This document shows, piece after piece, positions 9,282 through 19,683 of a stretch of 64,000 bases of DNA. Position 1 is the first letter of the stretch; each line of letters opens with the position of its first letter. A model generated the notes under the pieces. The model saw nothing but the letters and a program-made list of their open reading frames with translations. It was not told the origin of the DNA and did no database searches. This DNA comes from Thiotrichaceae bacterium UBA973 (lineage in GTDB: Bacteria; Pseudomonadota; Gammaproteobacteria; Eutrophobiales; Eutrophobiaceae): assembly GCA_002292815.1 (NCBI GenBank), contig DBBX01000020.1:6404-70403 (forward strand), given 5' to 3'. A program made the position numbers and the translations under genes.

Positions 9282-10058
9282 TTAATTATTAAGCAATCCA
9301 TTATAAATATAATCGCCGAGTATTTCTTTTATGCTTTCCGAACTCACGTCAGGATAATCCTTAGTAAAATTTTCATAAGTTTCCTTCGCTTTAAATATTT
9401 CACCTTGCTCCCATAAACCTTTTATTTTTAATAACGTCTCTTCTTTCATACTGAGTTCATAATCTTGTTTAATACTTACTGCACCATCAAACTCTACTCC
9501 GGTTGGAGCGGAAGGTAATATTTGTTCATCTGCAGAAGCGCTTTCTTTCAATACTTCAAGCTGTGCTTTTTCTTTTGATAATATTTTTTTAGCGGGTACC
9601 GCTTTCATTCTCGCTTTTGCTGCTTCTGTTTTTTCTTCAGCACGATACATGTCTTCTGCTGCACCTAATACTGCGGGAGCGGGAGCAGAAGCATCATCAC
9701 TACTAATAATCGTTTCAGTTATTGCTGATTCTTCAATAACAGTTGCTGAATCAAACATTTCAATATCCGGCTCACTGATTAATGGCTTACCAGATTCCTG
9801 CTGTATTGTTACTACCAGGCTAACACTCAATGTAATCATTGCTGCTATAGAAACAGGTTTCACCCAAGGTGCCTTATGAAATTTAGGTTTTTCTTTCAAT
9901 AGATTGCTATCAACAGCTTCTTTAGCAGCTGAAAAAATCGCATCATCAATTTTGGAAGAAGGTTTTTGTTTGTTAGAAGCACGATACGCTTTCGACACAT
10001 CTGAATCGCCATTCAGATAGTCGTTTAGTTCTTTATCATTTTGATCGTTATTCGCCAT
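9282..10058 (-). CDS. putative single-pass membrane anti-sigma-like protein
   Basis: A 258 aa protein with a cytoplasmic N-terminus, one hydrophobic segment (about residues 70-86) and a long Glu/Ala/Lys-rich external part ending in a helical TPR-like repeat (GLWEQGEIFKAKETYENF). It starts 3 bp after the ECF sigma gene stops, the standard position for an anti-sigma factor. The N-terminal DKELNDYLNGDSDVSKAYRA resembles the start of proteins paired with ECF sigma factors. It lacks a zinc HxxxCxxC anti-sigma motif. The anti-sigma role is inferred from context only. Confidence 0.7.
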   Translation of the reverse strand: MANNDQNDKELNDYLNGDSDVSKAYRASNKQKPSSKIDDAIFSAAKEAVDSNLLKEKPKFHKAPWVKPVSIAAMITLSVSLVVTIQQESGKPLISEPDIEMFDSATVIEESAITETIISSDDASAPAPAVLGAAEDMYRAEEKTEAAKARMKAVPAKKILSKEKAQLEVLKESASADEQILPSAPTGVEFDGAVSIKQDYELSMKEETLLKIKGLWEQGEIFKAKETYENFTKDYPDVSSESIKEILGDYIYNGLLNN

Positions 10059-10061
10059 AAC

Positions 10062-10646
10062 TTACTCGACACTCAGCCCCGCACGTAATTTACTAATTGC
10101 ATATCGAAGCCGACTCTTTGCGGCTTCCTGATTAATACTGAGCGTTTCCGCAATTTCAGGAACACTCATCCCCGCCTCTTCTCTCAACAAAAATACTTCT
10201 TGTTGCTCATTTGGTAATGATGCCAGTAATCCGCTTAACTTCTTTATAGTCTGGTTTGTTTGCGCTTTTTTTTCAGGATTGTTTTTTGATAATTGACCAT
10301 GCTCAACATCATCAATTTCAACAGATTGATCTTCCACTATCCTGACATTTTGTTTTCGATAATGATCAATAAATTGATTGTGTGCCAGTTTGTATAAATA
10401 CGTCGTAAACTTGGCTTTGACTTGATATTTTTCTCTGGCTTTAATCAGTTTCATCCAGACTTCCTGATACAATTCTTCAGCTACAGCTTCATTACGGCAA
10501 AGATTAAGCATATAGCGATATACAGGCCCCTTATGTCTCACATACAAAGCCTCGAATGCCGCTACATCACCAGTAGCATAGCGCAGCATTAAGTCCTCAT
10601 CTGACGTGTCTTTATCCATTTCATAATAGTGTATCTCCAGAGACAT
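10062..10646 (-). CDS. ECF-type RNA polymerase sigma factor
   Basis: Group IV sigma factor (sigma-70 family, RpoE-like). Region 2 spans about residues 18-90, with EELYQEVWMKL and FTTYLYKLAHNQFIDHYRK, and region 4 about 130-185, with LPNEQQEVFLLREEAGMS and a helix-turn-helix ending in AKSRLRYAISKLR. Length 194 aa. The ATG at 10646 lacks a clear ribosome binding site; an internal ATG at 10619 has a GGAG upstream, though rather far. It is probably co-transcribed with the membrane partner gene. Its regulon is unknown. Confidence 0.93.
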   Translation of the reverse strand: MSLEIHYYEMDKDTSDEDLMLRYATGDVAAFEALYVRHKGPVYRYMLNLCRNEAVAEELYQEVWMKLIKAREKYQVKAKFTTYLYKLAHNQFIDHYRKQNVRIVEDQSVEIDDVEHGQLSKNNPEKKAQTNQTIKKLSGLLASLPNEQQEVFLLREEAGMSVPEIAETLSINQEAAKSRLRYAISKLRAGLSVE

Positions 10647-10737
10647 CCATTTGACTAGTAGCTACTTATATCAAAGCTATAAACGCATAAGTTAGCTAAA
10701 GGGGTTTTTAATCCTTAAACTACATTGCCATGTGAAT

Positions 10738-10763
10738 AAAAAAAGGGGCTAAAAGCCCCTTTT
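10738..10763 (-). terminator. intrinsic terminator of pnp
   Basis: A 10-bp stem (AAAAGGGGCT/AGCCCCTTTT) with a 3-nt loop, followed on the minus strand by a run of T. It lies 24 nt after the pnp stop. The flanking A and T runs could let it work in both directions. Confidence 0.85.
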
Positions 10764-10786
10764 GTATTTCTTAACTAGGATAGTCT

Positions 10787-12889
10787 TTATTCGCTGCTAG
10801 GCTCTGCTTCATGAACTGCCTTCATACTCAGACGAACACGGCCTTGTCTATCAACCTCGAGAACCTTCACCTCAACAACATCACCTTCACTGAGTTTGTC
10901 ACTAACGTTCTCAACACGCTCTTCACAAATTTGTGAGATATGTACCAGACCATCTTTGCCAGGTAATATGTTCACAAAGGCGCCGAAGTCCATCAATTTA
11001 GCTACTTTGCCTTCGTAGATCTTACCAACTTCAATATCGGCTGTGATTTGTTCAACACGTTTCAATGCTGCATCACCGGCGGCTTTATCTGTTGCGGCAA
11101 TCTTGACAGTACCATCATCATCAATATCAATAGTAGCGCCTGTCTCTTCAGTGATTGCTCGGATGGTTGCACCACCTTTACCAATGACGTCACGAATTTT
11201 ATCTGGATGAATTTTTAAGGTCGTTATACGTGGTGCAAACTCAGACATTTCTTCATTATGCACTTTTAGCACATCATTCATTTTGCCCAAAATATGCAAT
11301 CGTCCTTCTTTCGCTTGAGTCAAAGCGACATCCATAATTTCTTTGGTGATACCATCAATCTTGATGTCCATTTGTAAGGCGGTAATACCATTTTCAGAAC
11401 CAGCCACCTTAAAGTCCATATCACCCAGGTGATCTTCATCACCCATAATGTCAGAAAGAACAACAAACTTATCTGCTTCTTTAATCAATCCCATGGCAAT
11501 ACCTGCTACAGGGGCATCCAACTCAACACCGGCATCCATTAACGCCAGACTGCTGCCACAAACGGAGGCCATAGAACTTGAACCATTGGACTCAGTAATT
11601 TCTGAAACAACACGAATAGAATATGGAAATGCTTCCATATCAGGCATGACGCCTAAAATACCACGTTTTGCTAAACGACCATGACCAATCTCACGACGTT
11701 TAGGTGTACCAACACGACCCGTTTCATTCACACAAAATGGAGGGAAATTGTAATGAAACATAAAAGGATCTTTATAAGAACCTTCAATGGCATCAATAAT
11801 CTGTGAATCACGTTGCGTACCTAAGGTGACAACAACAATCGCCTGTGTTTCACCACGAGTAAATAAGGCAGAACCATGTGTGCGAGGCAATATGCCGGTT
11901 TCAACGGTAATAGGACGTATCGTTTTTGAATCACGTCCATCGATACGATTTTCACCCGATAATACACTGCTACGAACAATATGACTTTCAAGTGCTTCTA
12001 TTTGACCTGCGATAACACCGGCTGACCATTGAGCGTCTTCGCCTTCTGTCATGCCGTCAACAACTTCTTTCTTAATTTCACTCAAACGATCTTTACGTTC
12101 AAGCTTATCTTGAATGCTATAGGCTTCACGCACTAAATCTCCCGCACGCGATTGAACTTCATTTTCAAGTGCTTCGTCTTTTTCCTTTGCAGTCCAACCC
12201 CATGATTTGGTGTTTGCATCTGCAGCCAAAGCCTTGATGTTTTCAATAACGACTTGAAACTGTTCATGCCCAAACATTACAGCGCCAAGCATGATTTCTT
12301 CAGATAATTGCTTCGCTTCAGATTCAACCATCAGCACTGACGTATCGGTACCGGCAACAACCAATTCCAGTTGCGAATCTTCTAATGCAGTGTATGTCGG
12401 ATTAAGTACGTACTCTCCATCAATATAGCCAACACGTGCTGCGCCTACAGGGCCACTAAAAGGTGCTCCAGTAAGACTGATTGCTGCCGAGGCACCAATA
12501 ATAGCCGGTATATCAGGGTTAATATCAGGGTCAAGTGACATAACTGTCACAATTATCTGTACTTCATTTTTAAATCCTTTCGGAAATAACGGTCTAATTG
12601 GCCGATCGATCAAGCGACAGGTTAATGTCTCTTTTTCAGAAGGACGACCTTCTCGTTTGAAAAAACCACCCGGTATTTTACCTGCGGCATAGGTCTTTTC
12701 CTGATAATCGACGGTTAAAGGAAAAAAGTCTTGCCCTTCTCTCGCTTCCTTTTTAGCAACACAAGTGACCAGTAAAACTGTATCTCCCATGCTAACCATG
12801 ACAGCACCGGATGCTTGCCTAGCGATTCTGCCTGTTTCTAGAGTGACTTTATGATTACCGAACTGAAATTCTTTTGTGACCACGCTCAT
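10787..12889 (-). CDS. pnp: polyribonucleotide nucleotidyltransferase (PNPase)
   Basis: 3'-to-5' phosphorolytic exoribonuclease and degradosome component. It has two RNase PH domains (about residues 1-210 and 310-540), a KH domain ([16 protein letters not shown] near 560) and a C-terminal S1 domain ([18 protein letters not shown] near 620). At 700 aa it is full length. It follows rpsO, the usual gammaproteobacterial order, and ends at a strong terminator. The intergenic segment after rpsO is the likely 5' leader in which PNPase autoregulation acts in E. coli. Confidence 0.98.
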   Translation of the reverse strand: MSVVTKEFQFGNHKVTLETGRIARQASGAVMVSMGDTVLLVTCVAKKEAREGQDFFPLTVDYQEKTYAAGKIPGGFFKREGRPSEKETLTCRLIDRPIRPLFPKGFKNEVQIIVTVMSLDPDINPDIPAIIGASAAISLTGAPFSGPVGAARVGYIDGEYVLNPTYTALEDSQLELVVAGTDTSVLMVESEAKQLSEEIMLGAVMFGHEQFQVVIENIKALAADANTKSWGWTAKEKDEALENEVQSRAGDLVREAYSIQDKLERKDRLSEIKKEVVDGMTEGEDAQWSAGVIAGQIEALESHIVRSSVLSGENRIDGRDSKTIRPITVETGILPRTHGSALFTRGETQAIVVVTLGTQRDSQIIDAIEGSYKDPFMFHYNFPPFCVNETGRVGTPKRREIGHGRLAKRGILGVMPDMEAFPYSIRVVSEITESNGSSSMASVCGSSLALMDAGVELDAPVAGIAMGLIKEADKFVVLSDIMGDEDHLGDMDFKVAGSENGITALQMDIKIDGITKEIMDVALTQAKEGRLHILGKMNDVLKVHNEEMSEFAPRITTLKIHPDKIRDVIGKGGATIRAITEETGATIDIDDDGTVKIAATDKAAGDAALKRVEQITADIEVGKIYEGKVAKLMDFGAFVNILPGKDGLVHISQICEERVENVSDKLSEGDVVEVKVLEVDRQGRVRLSMKAVHEAEPSSE

Positions 12890-12954
12890 GGATTTTCCCT
12901 AACAACAAATGTTGATGTTGATTTTTAGATTATTTTTAAATTATAAAAACGTTA

Positions 12955-12974
12955 AAACCCGCAGTAGCGGGTTT
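12955..12974 (-). terminator. hairpin between rpsO and pnp
   Basis: A perfect 8-bp stem (AAACCCGC/GCGGGTTT) with a 4-nt loop lies 41 nt after the rpsO stop, with short T runs following on the minus strand. It fits the rpsO attenuator/terminator, which also allows read-through into pnp in E. coli. Confidence 0.75.
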
Positions 12975-13015
12975 ATTGATATCGTTTCTTCATTGGCAAA
13001 ACGCCAAAAAAGATA

Positions 13016-13285
13016 TTATTTACGCAGACCAAGACGGTCTATCAAATCGCGATAGCGATTCAGATCCTTATCTTTTAGATAATCAAGCAACTTGCGTCGC
13101 TGATTAATCATACGTAGCAGACCTTGTCTTGAGTGATGGTCTTTACTGTGATCTTTGAAATGCCCTGACAGATCAGTAATGCGAGATGTCAGCAATGCCA
13201 CCTGTACTTCTGGAGAACCGGTGTCGTTTGTACCACGCTGATAATCTTTAACTATTCCTGCTTTCTGCTCACAACTCATTGCCAT
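13016..13285 (-). CDS. rpsO: 30S ribosomal protein S15
   Basis: Small-subunit protein that binds 16S rRNA early in platform assembly. The family pattern is clear: [15 protein letters not shown], the [15 protein letters not shown] loop and [17 protein letters not shown]. At 89 aa it has the standard length. It lies between truB and pnp. Confidence 0.98.
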   Translation of the reverse strand: MAMSCEQKAGIVKDYQRGTNDTGSPEVQVALLTSRITDLSGHFKDHSKDHHSRQGLLRMINQRRKLLDYLKDKDLNRYRDLIDRLGLRK

Positions 13286-13383
13286 TTTCTATATGCTCCC
13301 GCAATCCTACTGATATCAAAAATTCGCGCGTATTGTACCCGCGCATATCCTCTCGAACAAGCGAAACATCAATTTGTTTCAGC

Positions 13384-14322
13384 TCAGTTCCCTATTACTG
13401 TTTCTACATTATTAATCAATCGCTTAGGTGCAACCCGACCATCCTCTGTGACTTCGCCCAGACCAAGGAAATTAGCAGAATGATCATAAATTCTTAATCT
13501 ACCTGATTTGGGCAGGCCTGAAACCGTAACCGTTTGGCCCTGACAGAGATAAAATGCCACATCTTCTGCTAGTCGAATCTCGGGCATGTCTGTCAATGCG
13601 GTATCCATGGGCAACAGTAGCTTGTCGAGTTGTTCGAGCCCTGTTTCAGCAACAGCTTGTAATTGTGCCTGTGTCACCATCTGTGATTCATGGAAAGGCC
13701 CTGCTCCCAATCTGCGCAAAGTTAGAATATGCGCCCCACAAGCTAGGTCATGGCCAATATCCTCTGCCAACGTTCTAATATAGGTTCCTTTCGTACAGAA
13801 CACCTCTATCTCAAACTCATTATTCTTAAAATCAAGCAGGTCTATTCTATGTATGGTGATATTTCTCGCTTTTCGTTCTACTTCAATACCTTTGTAAGCA
13901 AGCTCATAGAGTCTTTTTCCATTCTGCTTTAATGCAGAATACATTGGCGGAACTTGTTCTATATCACCAGTAAACTTAGTGCAAGCCTGTCTTATATCAG
14001 TCTCAGTCAATATGGGTACTGGTTTTTCTACGAGTATTTCACCATTAGCATCGCCTGTTGTCGTTGTAACACCTAGTCGACACCTTGCACGATAAGTTTT
14101 ACTCGAATCTAAAAGGTAAGCTGAAACTTTAGTTGCTTCGCCCAGACATATAGGCAATAAACCCGTGGCAGGCACATCAAGATTGCCGGTGTGCCCTGCT
14201 TTATTGGCGTTATAAAGTCGTTTTACATGCTGCAAGGCACCGTTGGAACTCATACCTGCAGGTTTATCCAACACTAAAATACCATTGATATCTCTACCAC
14301 GTTTTTTTGGAGATCTACCCAT
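13384..14322 (-). CDS. truB: tRNA pseudouridine-55 synthase TruB
   Basis: Makes pseudouridine 55 in the T-loop of tRNAs. The conserved motif is GHTGNLDVPATGLLP with the catalytic Asp; the usual TLDPLA is varied to NLDVPA here, but the Asp is kept. The start at 14322 is chosen because MGRSPKKRGRDING matches the usual TruB N-terminus; the frame stays open to 14400 inside rbfA. With this start, truB overlaps the rbfA end by 8 nt. A C-terminal PUA-like region follows about residue 240. Confidence 0.95.
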   Translation of the reverse strand: MGRSPKKRGRDINGILVLDKPAGMSSNGALQHVKRLYNANKAGHTGNLDVPATGLLPICLGEATKVSAYLLDSSKTYRARCRLGVTTTTGDANGEILVEKPVPILTETDIRQACTKFTGDIEQVPPMYSALKQNGKRLYELAYKGIEVERKARNITIHRIDLLDFKNNEFEIEVFCTKGTYIRTLAEDIGHDLACGAHILTLRRLGAGPFHESQMVTQAQLQAVAETGLEQLDKLLLPMDTALTDMPEIRLAEDVAFYLCQGQTVTVSGLPKSGRLRIYDHSANFLGLGEVTEDGRVAPKRLINNVETVIGN

Positions 14323-14686
14323 CTGATTCATCTTCATCACGATGACTGACGGAATTGATAATGTCAGTAAGACGCTGTGCACGCTCGATAGATTCATCAT
14401 ATTTGAAACGTATCGACGGCACGCTTCTTGTGGTCATCATGCGTGAAAGTTCATGGCGAAAATGACCGGCTTGATCATTCATTTCTTTAACCAATTCTTC
14501 GTGCGAGTCTTTATTGTTAAATGAAGTGATATAAATAGTGGCATTATTTAAATCTGGACTCACATCTACATTTGCCAGAGTGATCATGCCATGTTCGTTC
14601 AATGGAAAATCGCGTTGAATAAGAACAGATAGTTCTTTTTTAATAAACTGGGCTACGCGTTGGTGACGCCCAAATTCGTTTGGCAT
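14315..14686 (-). CDS. rbfA: ribosome-binding factor A
   Basis: KH-like 30S maturation factor needed for 16S rRNA 5' processing and cold adaptation. Recognised by RHQRVAQFIKKELS at the N-terminus, the central TLANVDVSPDLNNATIY segment and the RSVPSIRFKYDESIE segment. At 123 aa it has the normal length. It sits between infB and truB and overlaps truB by 8 nt. Confidence 0.95.
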   Translation of the reverse strand: MPNEFGRHQRVAQFIKKELSVLIQRDFPLNEHGMITLANVDVSPDLNNATIYITSFNNKDSHEELVKEMNDQAGHFRHELSRMMTTRSVPSIRFKYDESIERAQRLTDIINSVSHRDEDESDG

Positions 14687-14695
14687 GACTAATAA

Positions 14696-17260
14696 CTAGA
14701 GCTTACGTTCAACGCTAATTCGTTCGAACACTTCTATCTGGTCGCCCGCCTGTACATCGCTGTAATTCTTAACACCGATACCACAATCCATTCCTGACTT
14801 GACCTCATTAACGTCATCTTTGAAACGACGCAAGGATTCAAGTTCTCCTTCATAAATGACAACATTGTCACGTAATACACGAATAGGATTATTTCGATTA
14901 ACCCGACCTGTTGTCACCATACAACCGGCTATATCACCAAATTTTGGAGATCTGAATACTTCTCTGACTTCCGCAACACCAGTAATTTGCTCTCGAATCT
15001 CAGGTGATAACATGCCACTAAGTGCGGCTTTAACATCATCGATAACATCGTAAATAATACTGTAATAACGCAGGTCAATACCTTCAGCATCTATTAATTT
15101 ACGTGCGCTTGCATCTGCCCTTACATTGAAGCCCATGACGACACCACTAGATGCCATAGCTAGATTGATATCAGACTCGGTTATACCACCCACACCACTG
15201 CTAATGATATTTACTTTTACTTCGTCATTGCTTAAGCGTGTTAATGCATTGACCAAGGCTTCTGTTGAACCTTGCACATCGGCTTTGATCAGCAGGTTTA
15301 GTGAAGCAACTTCACCTTCCTCCATCTGATTCATCACATTTTCAAGTTTAGAGGCATGTTGTTGGGCCATCTTCGTTTCACGATATTTCCCTTGTCTGAA
15401 GAGTGCAATTTCCCGAGCTTTCTTTTCATCTGGTACTACCAGCATTTCATCACCCGCATTAGGTGTACCTGACAAACCCAACACTTCAACTGGTGTAGAG
15501 GGTCCTGCTGAAGTCACTTCAGTACCACTATCATCAATCATCGCCCTAACACGACCAAACTCATGACCGCTTAAAACAACATCACCTTTCTTGAGCATCC
15601 CGTTTTGAACAAGAAGACTCGCAATAGGGCCACGACCTTTATCCAAACGAGACTCAATAACAGCACCTGAAGCCGGACCCGTTTCTATCGCCTTTAATTC
15701 AAGAATCTCAGTTTGTAATAAAACACTTTCCAGTAAATCATCAACGCCATCGCCAGTCAGTGCAGAAACAGGTATAAATTGCGTGTCACCACCCCAACTT
15801 TCAGGAATGACTTCAAATTTCGATAATTCTTGTTTTACACGTTCTGGATCAGCATTTTCTTTATCCATTTTATTAACAGCAATGATGATAGGAACATCAG
15901 CTGCTTTAGCATGTTTTACAGCTTCCTCAGTCTGCGGCATCACACCATCATCTGCGGCGACGACAATAATGACCAGGTCAGTCACTTTTGCACCACGTGC
16001 TCGCATAGCAGTAAACGCTTCGTGTCCAGGTGTATCCAGAAAAGTGATATCACCATTATCTGTTGTTACCCGATAAGCGCCTATATGCTGAGTAATTCCA
16101 CCAGCTTCGCCAGCAGCGACCTTAGTACGTCGAATATAATCTAGTAACGATGTCTTTCCATGATCAACATGGCCCATGATCGTTACAACCGGCGCACGAG
16201 ATACCTGATCGCCGTCTTGCTGAGCGGCCTGAATCATTTCTTCTTCTAATGCATTATCTTTTTGGTATTTAGGTTTGTGCCCCATCTCTTCAACAACAAT
16301 GCCGGCTGTATCCTGATCAATAGTTTGATTGATCGTTGCCATTGTGCCTAAACCCATCATCACTTTTACTACTTCAGAACCTTTCACAGACATCCGTTGA
16401 GCCAGTTCAGCGACCGTTATGCTTTCCGGAATTTCAATTTCCTTAAAAACCGGGGCGGTTGGCTTTTCGAAACCGTGTTGATTATCCCCTGATTGATGAA
16501 TTACTGGCGTATGCCTAGCTTTTTTGCGTCTTCTACCAGAGCCTTTGCTAGCAACATGTAATTCTTGTCGTCCGTGTCGAGCTTGTTCTTTACGCGCCTT
16601 TTCTTTATTTGAAGGTTTAGCAGCTTGTTTAACTGCCGGAGGCTGAACGATTGGCGGTGTTATAACGGCTTCCGGTGTATTTTCGACTTGTTCCTCTACA
16701 GGCTCTTCACTCTTCGTTTGAACACTTGTTACTACTTCAACACTCTCGATCGGTGTATCAACTAAAGCTTCTGTCTCTAATGTTTCTCCTTCTGCAATTA
16801 CTTCTTCAACAACAGGAGCTTCATTCTGGACATCAACAAGGTTCTCATCAGCTTCAGCTGCTTGTTGTTTAAGTTCTGTTGCCGCCTGCTCTTCGACTAG
16901 TTTTGCGGCTTCTTCTTCCTGCTTTAGAGTTTCAGCAACATCACCTCGTTTTGCATAGGTGCGACGTTTGCGAAATTCAATATTTACTGTTTTTGAGCGT
17001 GGCTTTGCCCTGCCCTGAGTTGCAACAGGCACTTTAAGTTCACTGACAGTTTTACGACGTAAGGTAATCTTGCGTGGTTCAGAACTTTCATCTTTTCCAT
17101 GCTTTTTCCTTAAAAACCCCAATAACAAAGACTTTTCCGAATCGGTAATAACCTCTTCAGCTTTTTTATTCGGAAGTCCGGCCTCGACTAGTTGTTCCTG
17201 TATGCGCTCAACAGATACACCCACATCGGTGGCAAACTCACTGATAGTAACTTCAGGCAT
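14696..17260 (-). CDS. infB: translation initiation factor IF-2
   Basis: GTPase that places initiator tRNA on the 30S subunit. A small N-terminal IF2N domain starts the protein, followed by a long Glu/Val/Lys-rich linker (about residues 85-260), a second IF2N domain ([15 protein letters not shown]), and the G domain with GHVDHGKTS (near 364), DTPGHEAF and NKMD. Domains II-IV follow. At 854 aa it is close to enterobacterial IF2-alpha. Its ATG overlaps the nusA stop by one base (TAATG). Co-location with the initiator tRNA and nusA is the classical operon. Confidence 0.98.
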   Translation of the reverse strand: MPEVTISEFATDVGVSVERIQEQLVEAGLPNKKAEEVITDSEKSLLLGFLRKKHGKDESSEPRKITLRRKTVSELKVPVATQGRAKPRSKTVNIEFRKRRTYAKRGDVAETLKQEEEAAKLVEEQAATELKQQAAEADENLVDVQNEAPVVEEVIAEGETLETEALVDTPIESVEVVTSVQTKSEEPVEEQVENTPEAVITPPIVQPPAVKQAAKPSNKEKARKEQARHGRQELHVASKGSGRRRKKARHTPVIHQSGDNQHGFEKPTAPVFKEIEIPESITVAELAQRMSVKGSEVVKVMMGLGTMATINQTIDQDTAGIVVEEMGHKPKYQKDNALEEEMIQAAQQDGDQVSRAPVVTIMGHVDHGKTSLLDYIRRTKVAAGEAGGITQHIGAYRVTTDNGDITFLDTPGHEAFTAMRARGAKVTDLVIIVVAADDGVMPQTEEAVKHAKAADVPIIIAVNKMDKENADPERVKQELSKFEVIPESWGGDTQFIPVSALTGDGVDDLLESVLLQTEILELKAIETGPASGAVIESRLDKGRGPIASLLVQNGMLKKGDVVLSGHEFGRVRAMIDDSGTEVTSAGPSTPVEVLGLSGTPNAGDEMLVVPDEKKAREIALFRQGKYRETKMAQQHASKLENVMNQMEEGEVASLNLLIKADVQGSTEALVNALTRLSNDEVKVNIISSGVGGITESDINLAMASSGVVMGFNVRADASARKLIDAEGIDLRYYSIIYDVIDDVKAALSGMLSPEIREQITGVAEVREVFRSPKFGDIAGCMVTTGRVNRNNPIRVLRDNVVIYEGELESLRRFKDDVNEVKSGMDCGIGVKNYSDVQAGDQIEVFERISVERKL

Positions 17261-18780
17261 TAATTAGCACTCTCACTATTAGATTCTTCTGATTCAAACC
17301 ATGGTATACGTGCTGTCATGATTAATTCGCCGGCACGATCTTTATCAACACCGGTTATATCCATTAATTCGTCAACGGATTGTTCTGCTAGATCTTCCAT
17401 GCATATCACTCCTTTGCTAGCCAGCTCATAAGCCAAGGCCTCATCCATGCCCTCCATAGTCAGCAAATCTTCTGCCGGCTTTTCATCACCCAACTTTTCT
17501 TCACTGGCAATCGCACGTGTCAGCATAATATCCTTGGCACGTTCGCGTAGTTCATTGACTAAATCATCATCAAACTCTTCTATAGCCAACATTTCTTTCT
17601 CTGGCACATAGGCAACTTCTTCAATACTCGAAAACCCTTCCTGTACCAGAATAATGGCAACTTCTTCATCGACACCAAGATGTTCCATAAACATGGCAGA
17701 TAGGGTCTCAGCTTCCGCTTCACTTTTTTCATCCGCTTGCTCAACGGACATGACATTGAGTTCCCAGCCGGTTAATTCGCTAGCGAGCTTAACATTCTGT
17801 CCACCTCGACCAATAGCTTGAGATAGATTCTCTTCATCAACGGCAACATCCATGGTATGTGCATCTTCATCGACCATGATCGAGGCAACTTCTGCTGGCG
17901 CCATAGCATTAATTACAAACTGTGCCGGGTTGTCATCCCAAAGGATGATATCAACGCGTTCACCGCCAAGTTCATTAGACACAGCCTGAACTCGTGAACC
18001 ACGCATACCGACACATGCACCAATAGGGTCAATTCTCGGATCATTTGCCTTTACGGCAATCTTGGCTCTGGCACCAGGGTCTCTTGCGCCATTGATTATA
18101 TCAATCATACCCTCATTGATTTCAGGCACTTCAATTTTAAATAATTCAATCAAGAGCTCAGCTGCGGTACGACTTAGGAATAGTTGCGGTCCGCGTGTTA
18201 TCTCTGGCTTGACCTCTTTCAAATAAGCTCGAATACGATCGCCAGGACGTACAGCCTCACGTGGAATCAAGTCTTCTCTTGGAATAAATGCTTCTGCATT
18301 ATTACCTAAGTCCATTATGACGCCGCTGCGTTCAGAGCGTTTAACAACACCACTCACCATCTCGCCGACACGATCCTGATAGGCGTCAATTACCTGTGCT
18401 CGCTCAGCTTCACGAACCTTTTGTACAATCACCTGTTTTGCTGCCTGAGCTGCAATACGACCAAATTCTACAGAAGGCATTGGCTCTTCTATAAACTGGC
18501 CTATCTCGATGTCAGATTGTTTTTCTTTTGCATCTTTTAAACTGACCTGTCTGGTTGGCGCCTCTAATGACTCAGGCTCATCATCGACCACTTCCCAACA
18601 ACGGAAGGTGTCATAGTCGCCCGTTTCACGGTCAATACTGACGCGTGATTCAATATCTTCTCGATTACGTTTTTTGGTTGCACTTGCGAGGGCAAGTTCG
18701 ATAGCTTCAAAAATAATGTCTTTAGCAACACCTTTTTCGTTACAGACAACATCAACAACCATTAAAATTTCTTTGTTCAT
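17260..18780 (-). CDS. nusA: transcription termination/antitermination factor NusA
   Basis: RNA-polymerase-binding pausing and antitermination factor. Domains in order: an N-terminal domain (1-130), S1 (about 135-200, [18 protein letters not shown]), KH1/KH2 (about 230-345, including [14 protein letters not shown] and [10 protein letters not shown]), and two C-terminal acidic helix-hairpin-helix repeats (about 365-500). Length 506 aa, as in E. coli. It is coupled to infB by TAATG and follows rimP by 20 bp. Confidence 0.98.
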   Translation of the reverse strand: MNKEILMVVDVVCNEKGVAKDIIFEAIELALASATKKRNREDIESRVSIDRETGDYDTFRCWEVVDDEPESLEAPTRQVSLKDAKEKQSDIEIGQFIEEPMPSVEFGRIAAQAAKQVIVQKVREAERAQVIDAYQDRVGEMVSGVVKRSERSGVIMDLGNNAEAFIPREDLIPREAVRPGDRIRAYLKEVKPEITRGPQLFLSRTAAELLIELFKIEVPEINEGMIDIINGARDPGARAKIAVKANDPRIDPIGACVGMRGSRVQAVSNELGGERVDIILWDDNPAQFVINAMAPAEVASIMVDEDAHTMDVAVDEENLSQAIGRGGQNVKLASELTGWELNVMSVEQADEKSEAEAETLSAMFMEHLGVDEEVAIILVQEGFSSIEEVAYVPEKEMLAIEEFDDDLVNELRERAKDIMLTRAIASEEKLGDEKPAEDLLTMEGMDEALAYELASKGVICMEDLAEQSVDELMDITGVDKDRAGELIMTARIPWFESEESNSESAN

Positions 18781-18800
18781 TTAATCTACCGTTTAAAAAA

Positions 18801-19256
18801 TCAAAACTGGGGAACCAAGTGAGCGCGTTCAATTAACCTGAATGGCACCTTATATTCCTCATCTTCACAGTCAATCACAACTTCAACATCATCAACTGCA
18901 TTTAAAACTCCAATAAAACGTTTCCTGCCGTTATGTTTCTCATATAGCTTGACCTTAACTGTTTCACCGATGAACTTTTTATACTGTTCTACGGTAAACA
19001 ATGGTCGATCCAGTCCTGGTGACGATACTTCCAGGTCATAGTGACCAGAGATTGGGTCTTCAACATCCAGTATTCCAGTAAGCTGATGACTGACAGCTAC
19101 ACAATCATCAACGTCTATACCGCCTTCCTTATCAATATAGACACGTAATATCGAGCCATGACCATTTTGTGTCATCTCAATGCCCAATAATTCGTAACCG
19201 ATTGCTACTACTTCTGGCTCAAATAAATCGAGTAAGGCTTGGTTTTGTCTATACAT
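18801..19256 (-). CDS. rimP: ribosome maturation factor RimP
   Basis: 30S assembly factor. Conserved segments are LLGIEMTQNGHGSILRVYID, VSHQLTGILDVEDPI and LEVSSPGLDRPLF. The ATG at 19256 (MYRQNQALLDLF) fits the family N-terminus better than the longer open frame from 19283; it gives 152 aa. It lies between the initiator tRNA and nusA, as in E. coli. Confidence 0.93.
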   Translation of the reverse strand: MYRQNQALLDLFEPEVVAIGYELLGIEMTQNGHGSILRVYIDKEGGIDVDDCVAVSHQLTGILDVEDPISGHYDLEVSSPGLDRPLFTVEQYKKFIGETVKVKLYEKHNGRKRFIGVLNAVDDVEVVIDCEDEEYKVPFRLIERAHLVPQF

Positions 19257-19385
19257 ATAGTCGCAAACGAAAAGTGGGCTCAAGGCCCACTTATTAAAAT
19301 CTAAAAATACGTGTGGTAATTATAGCCAGTTTATATCTGGTCTGCTACACGACGACCTTTAACCATTACCATTCTCTCATATAGC

Positions 19386-19406
19386 AAAAAGCCCCTTAAC
19401 AGGGGC
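19386..19406 (-). terminator. terminator downstream of initiator tRNA
   Basis: A 6-bp GC-rich stem (GCCCCT/AGGGGC) with a 4-nt loop and five T on the minus strand. It could end the tRNA transcript, or act as an attenuator between the tRNA and rimP. Confidence 0.75.
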
Positions 19407-19438
19407 CTCAAAGTTCTTTACCAATATATTATGAATAT

Positions 19439-19510
19439 TTGGTAGCGGGAGCACGTTTAAATCTGTGTCCTTCGCCAGTTGTAAACAACCGAGCCAGATG
19501 AGCGCAAAGC
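19439..19510 (-). pseudogene. decayed tRNA-like sequence
   Basis: Reading the minus strand, the stretch ends in CCCGCTACCA exactly like the neighbouring initiator tRNA. It also keeps CTCG, CGAAGG and a TTTAAA T-loop-like core at matching spacing: 54 bases from CTCG to CCA in both. The anticodon arm and T-stem no longer pair properly and no acceptor 5' strand is evident. The likeliest reading is a degenerate duplicate of the initiator tRNA gene. The alignment was done by eye. Confidence 0.35.
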
Positions 19511-19538
19511 GCGTCGGGCATGTCACCAAGATAGTAAT

Positions 19539-19615
<77 letters not shown>

Positions 19616-19683
19616 TCAGAGTTGGCGCATAGTACAGGGCTAGATGATCATTTTCAAGATACTTTATGCAATTGATTTAATTA

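Noticed and set aside
9113..9301. 62-codon minus-strand frame after the anti-sigma-like gene
   Set aside because: No recognisable features and it overlaps the end of the anti-sigma-like gene.
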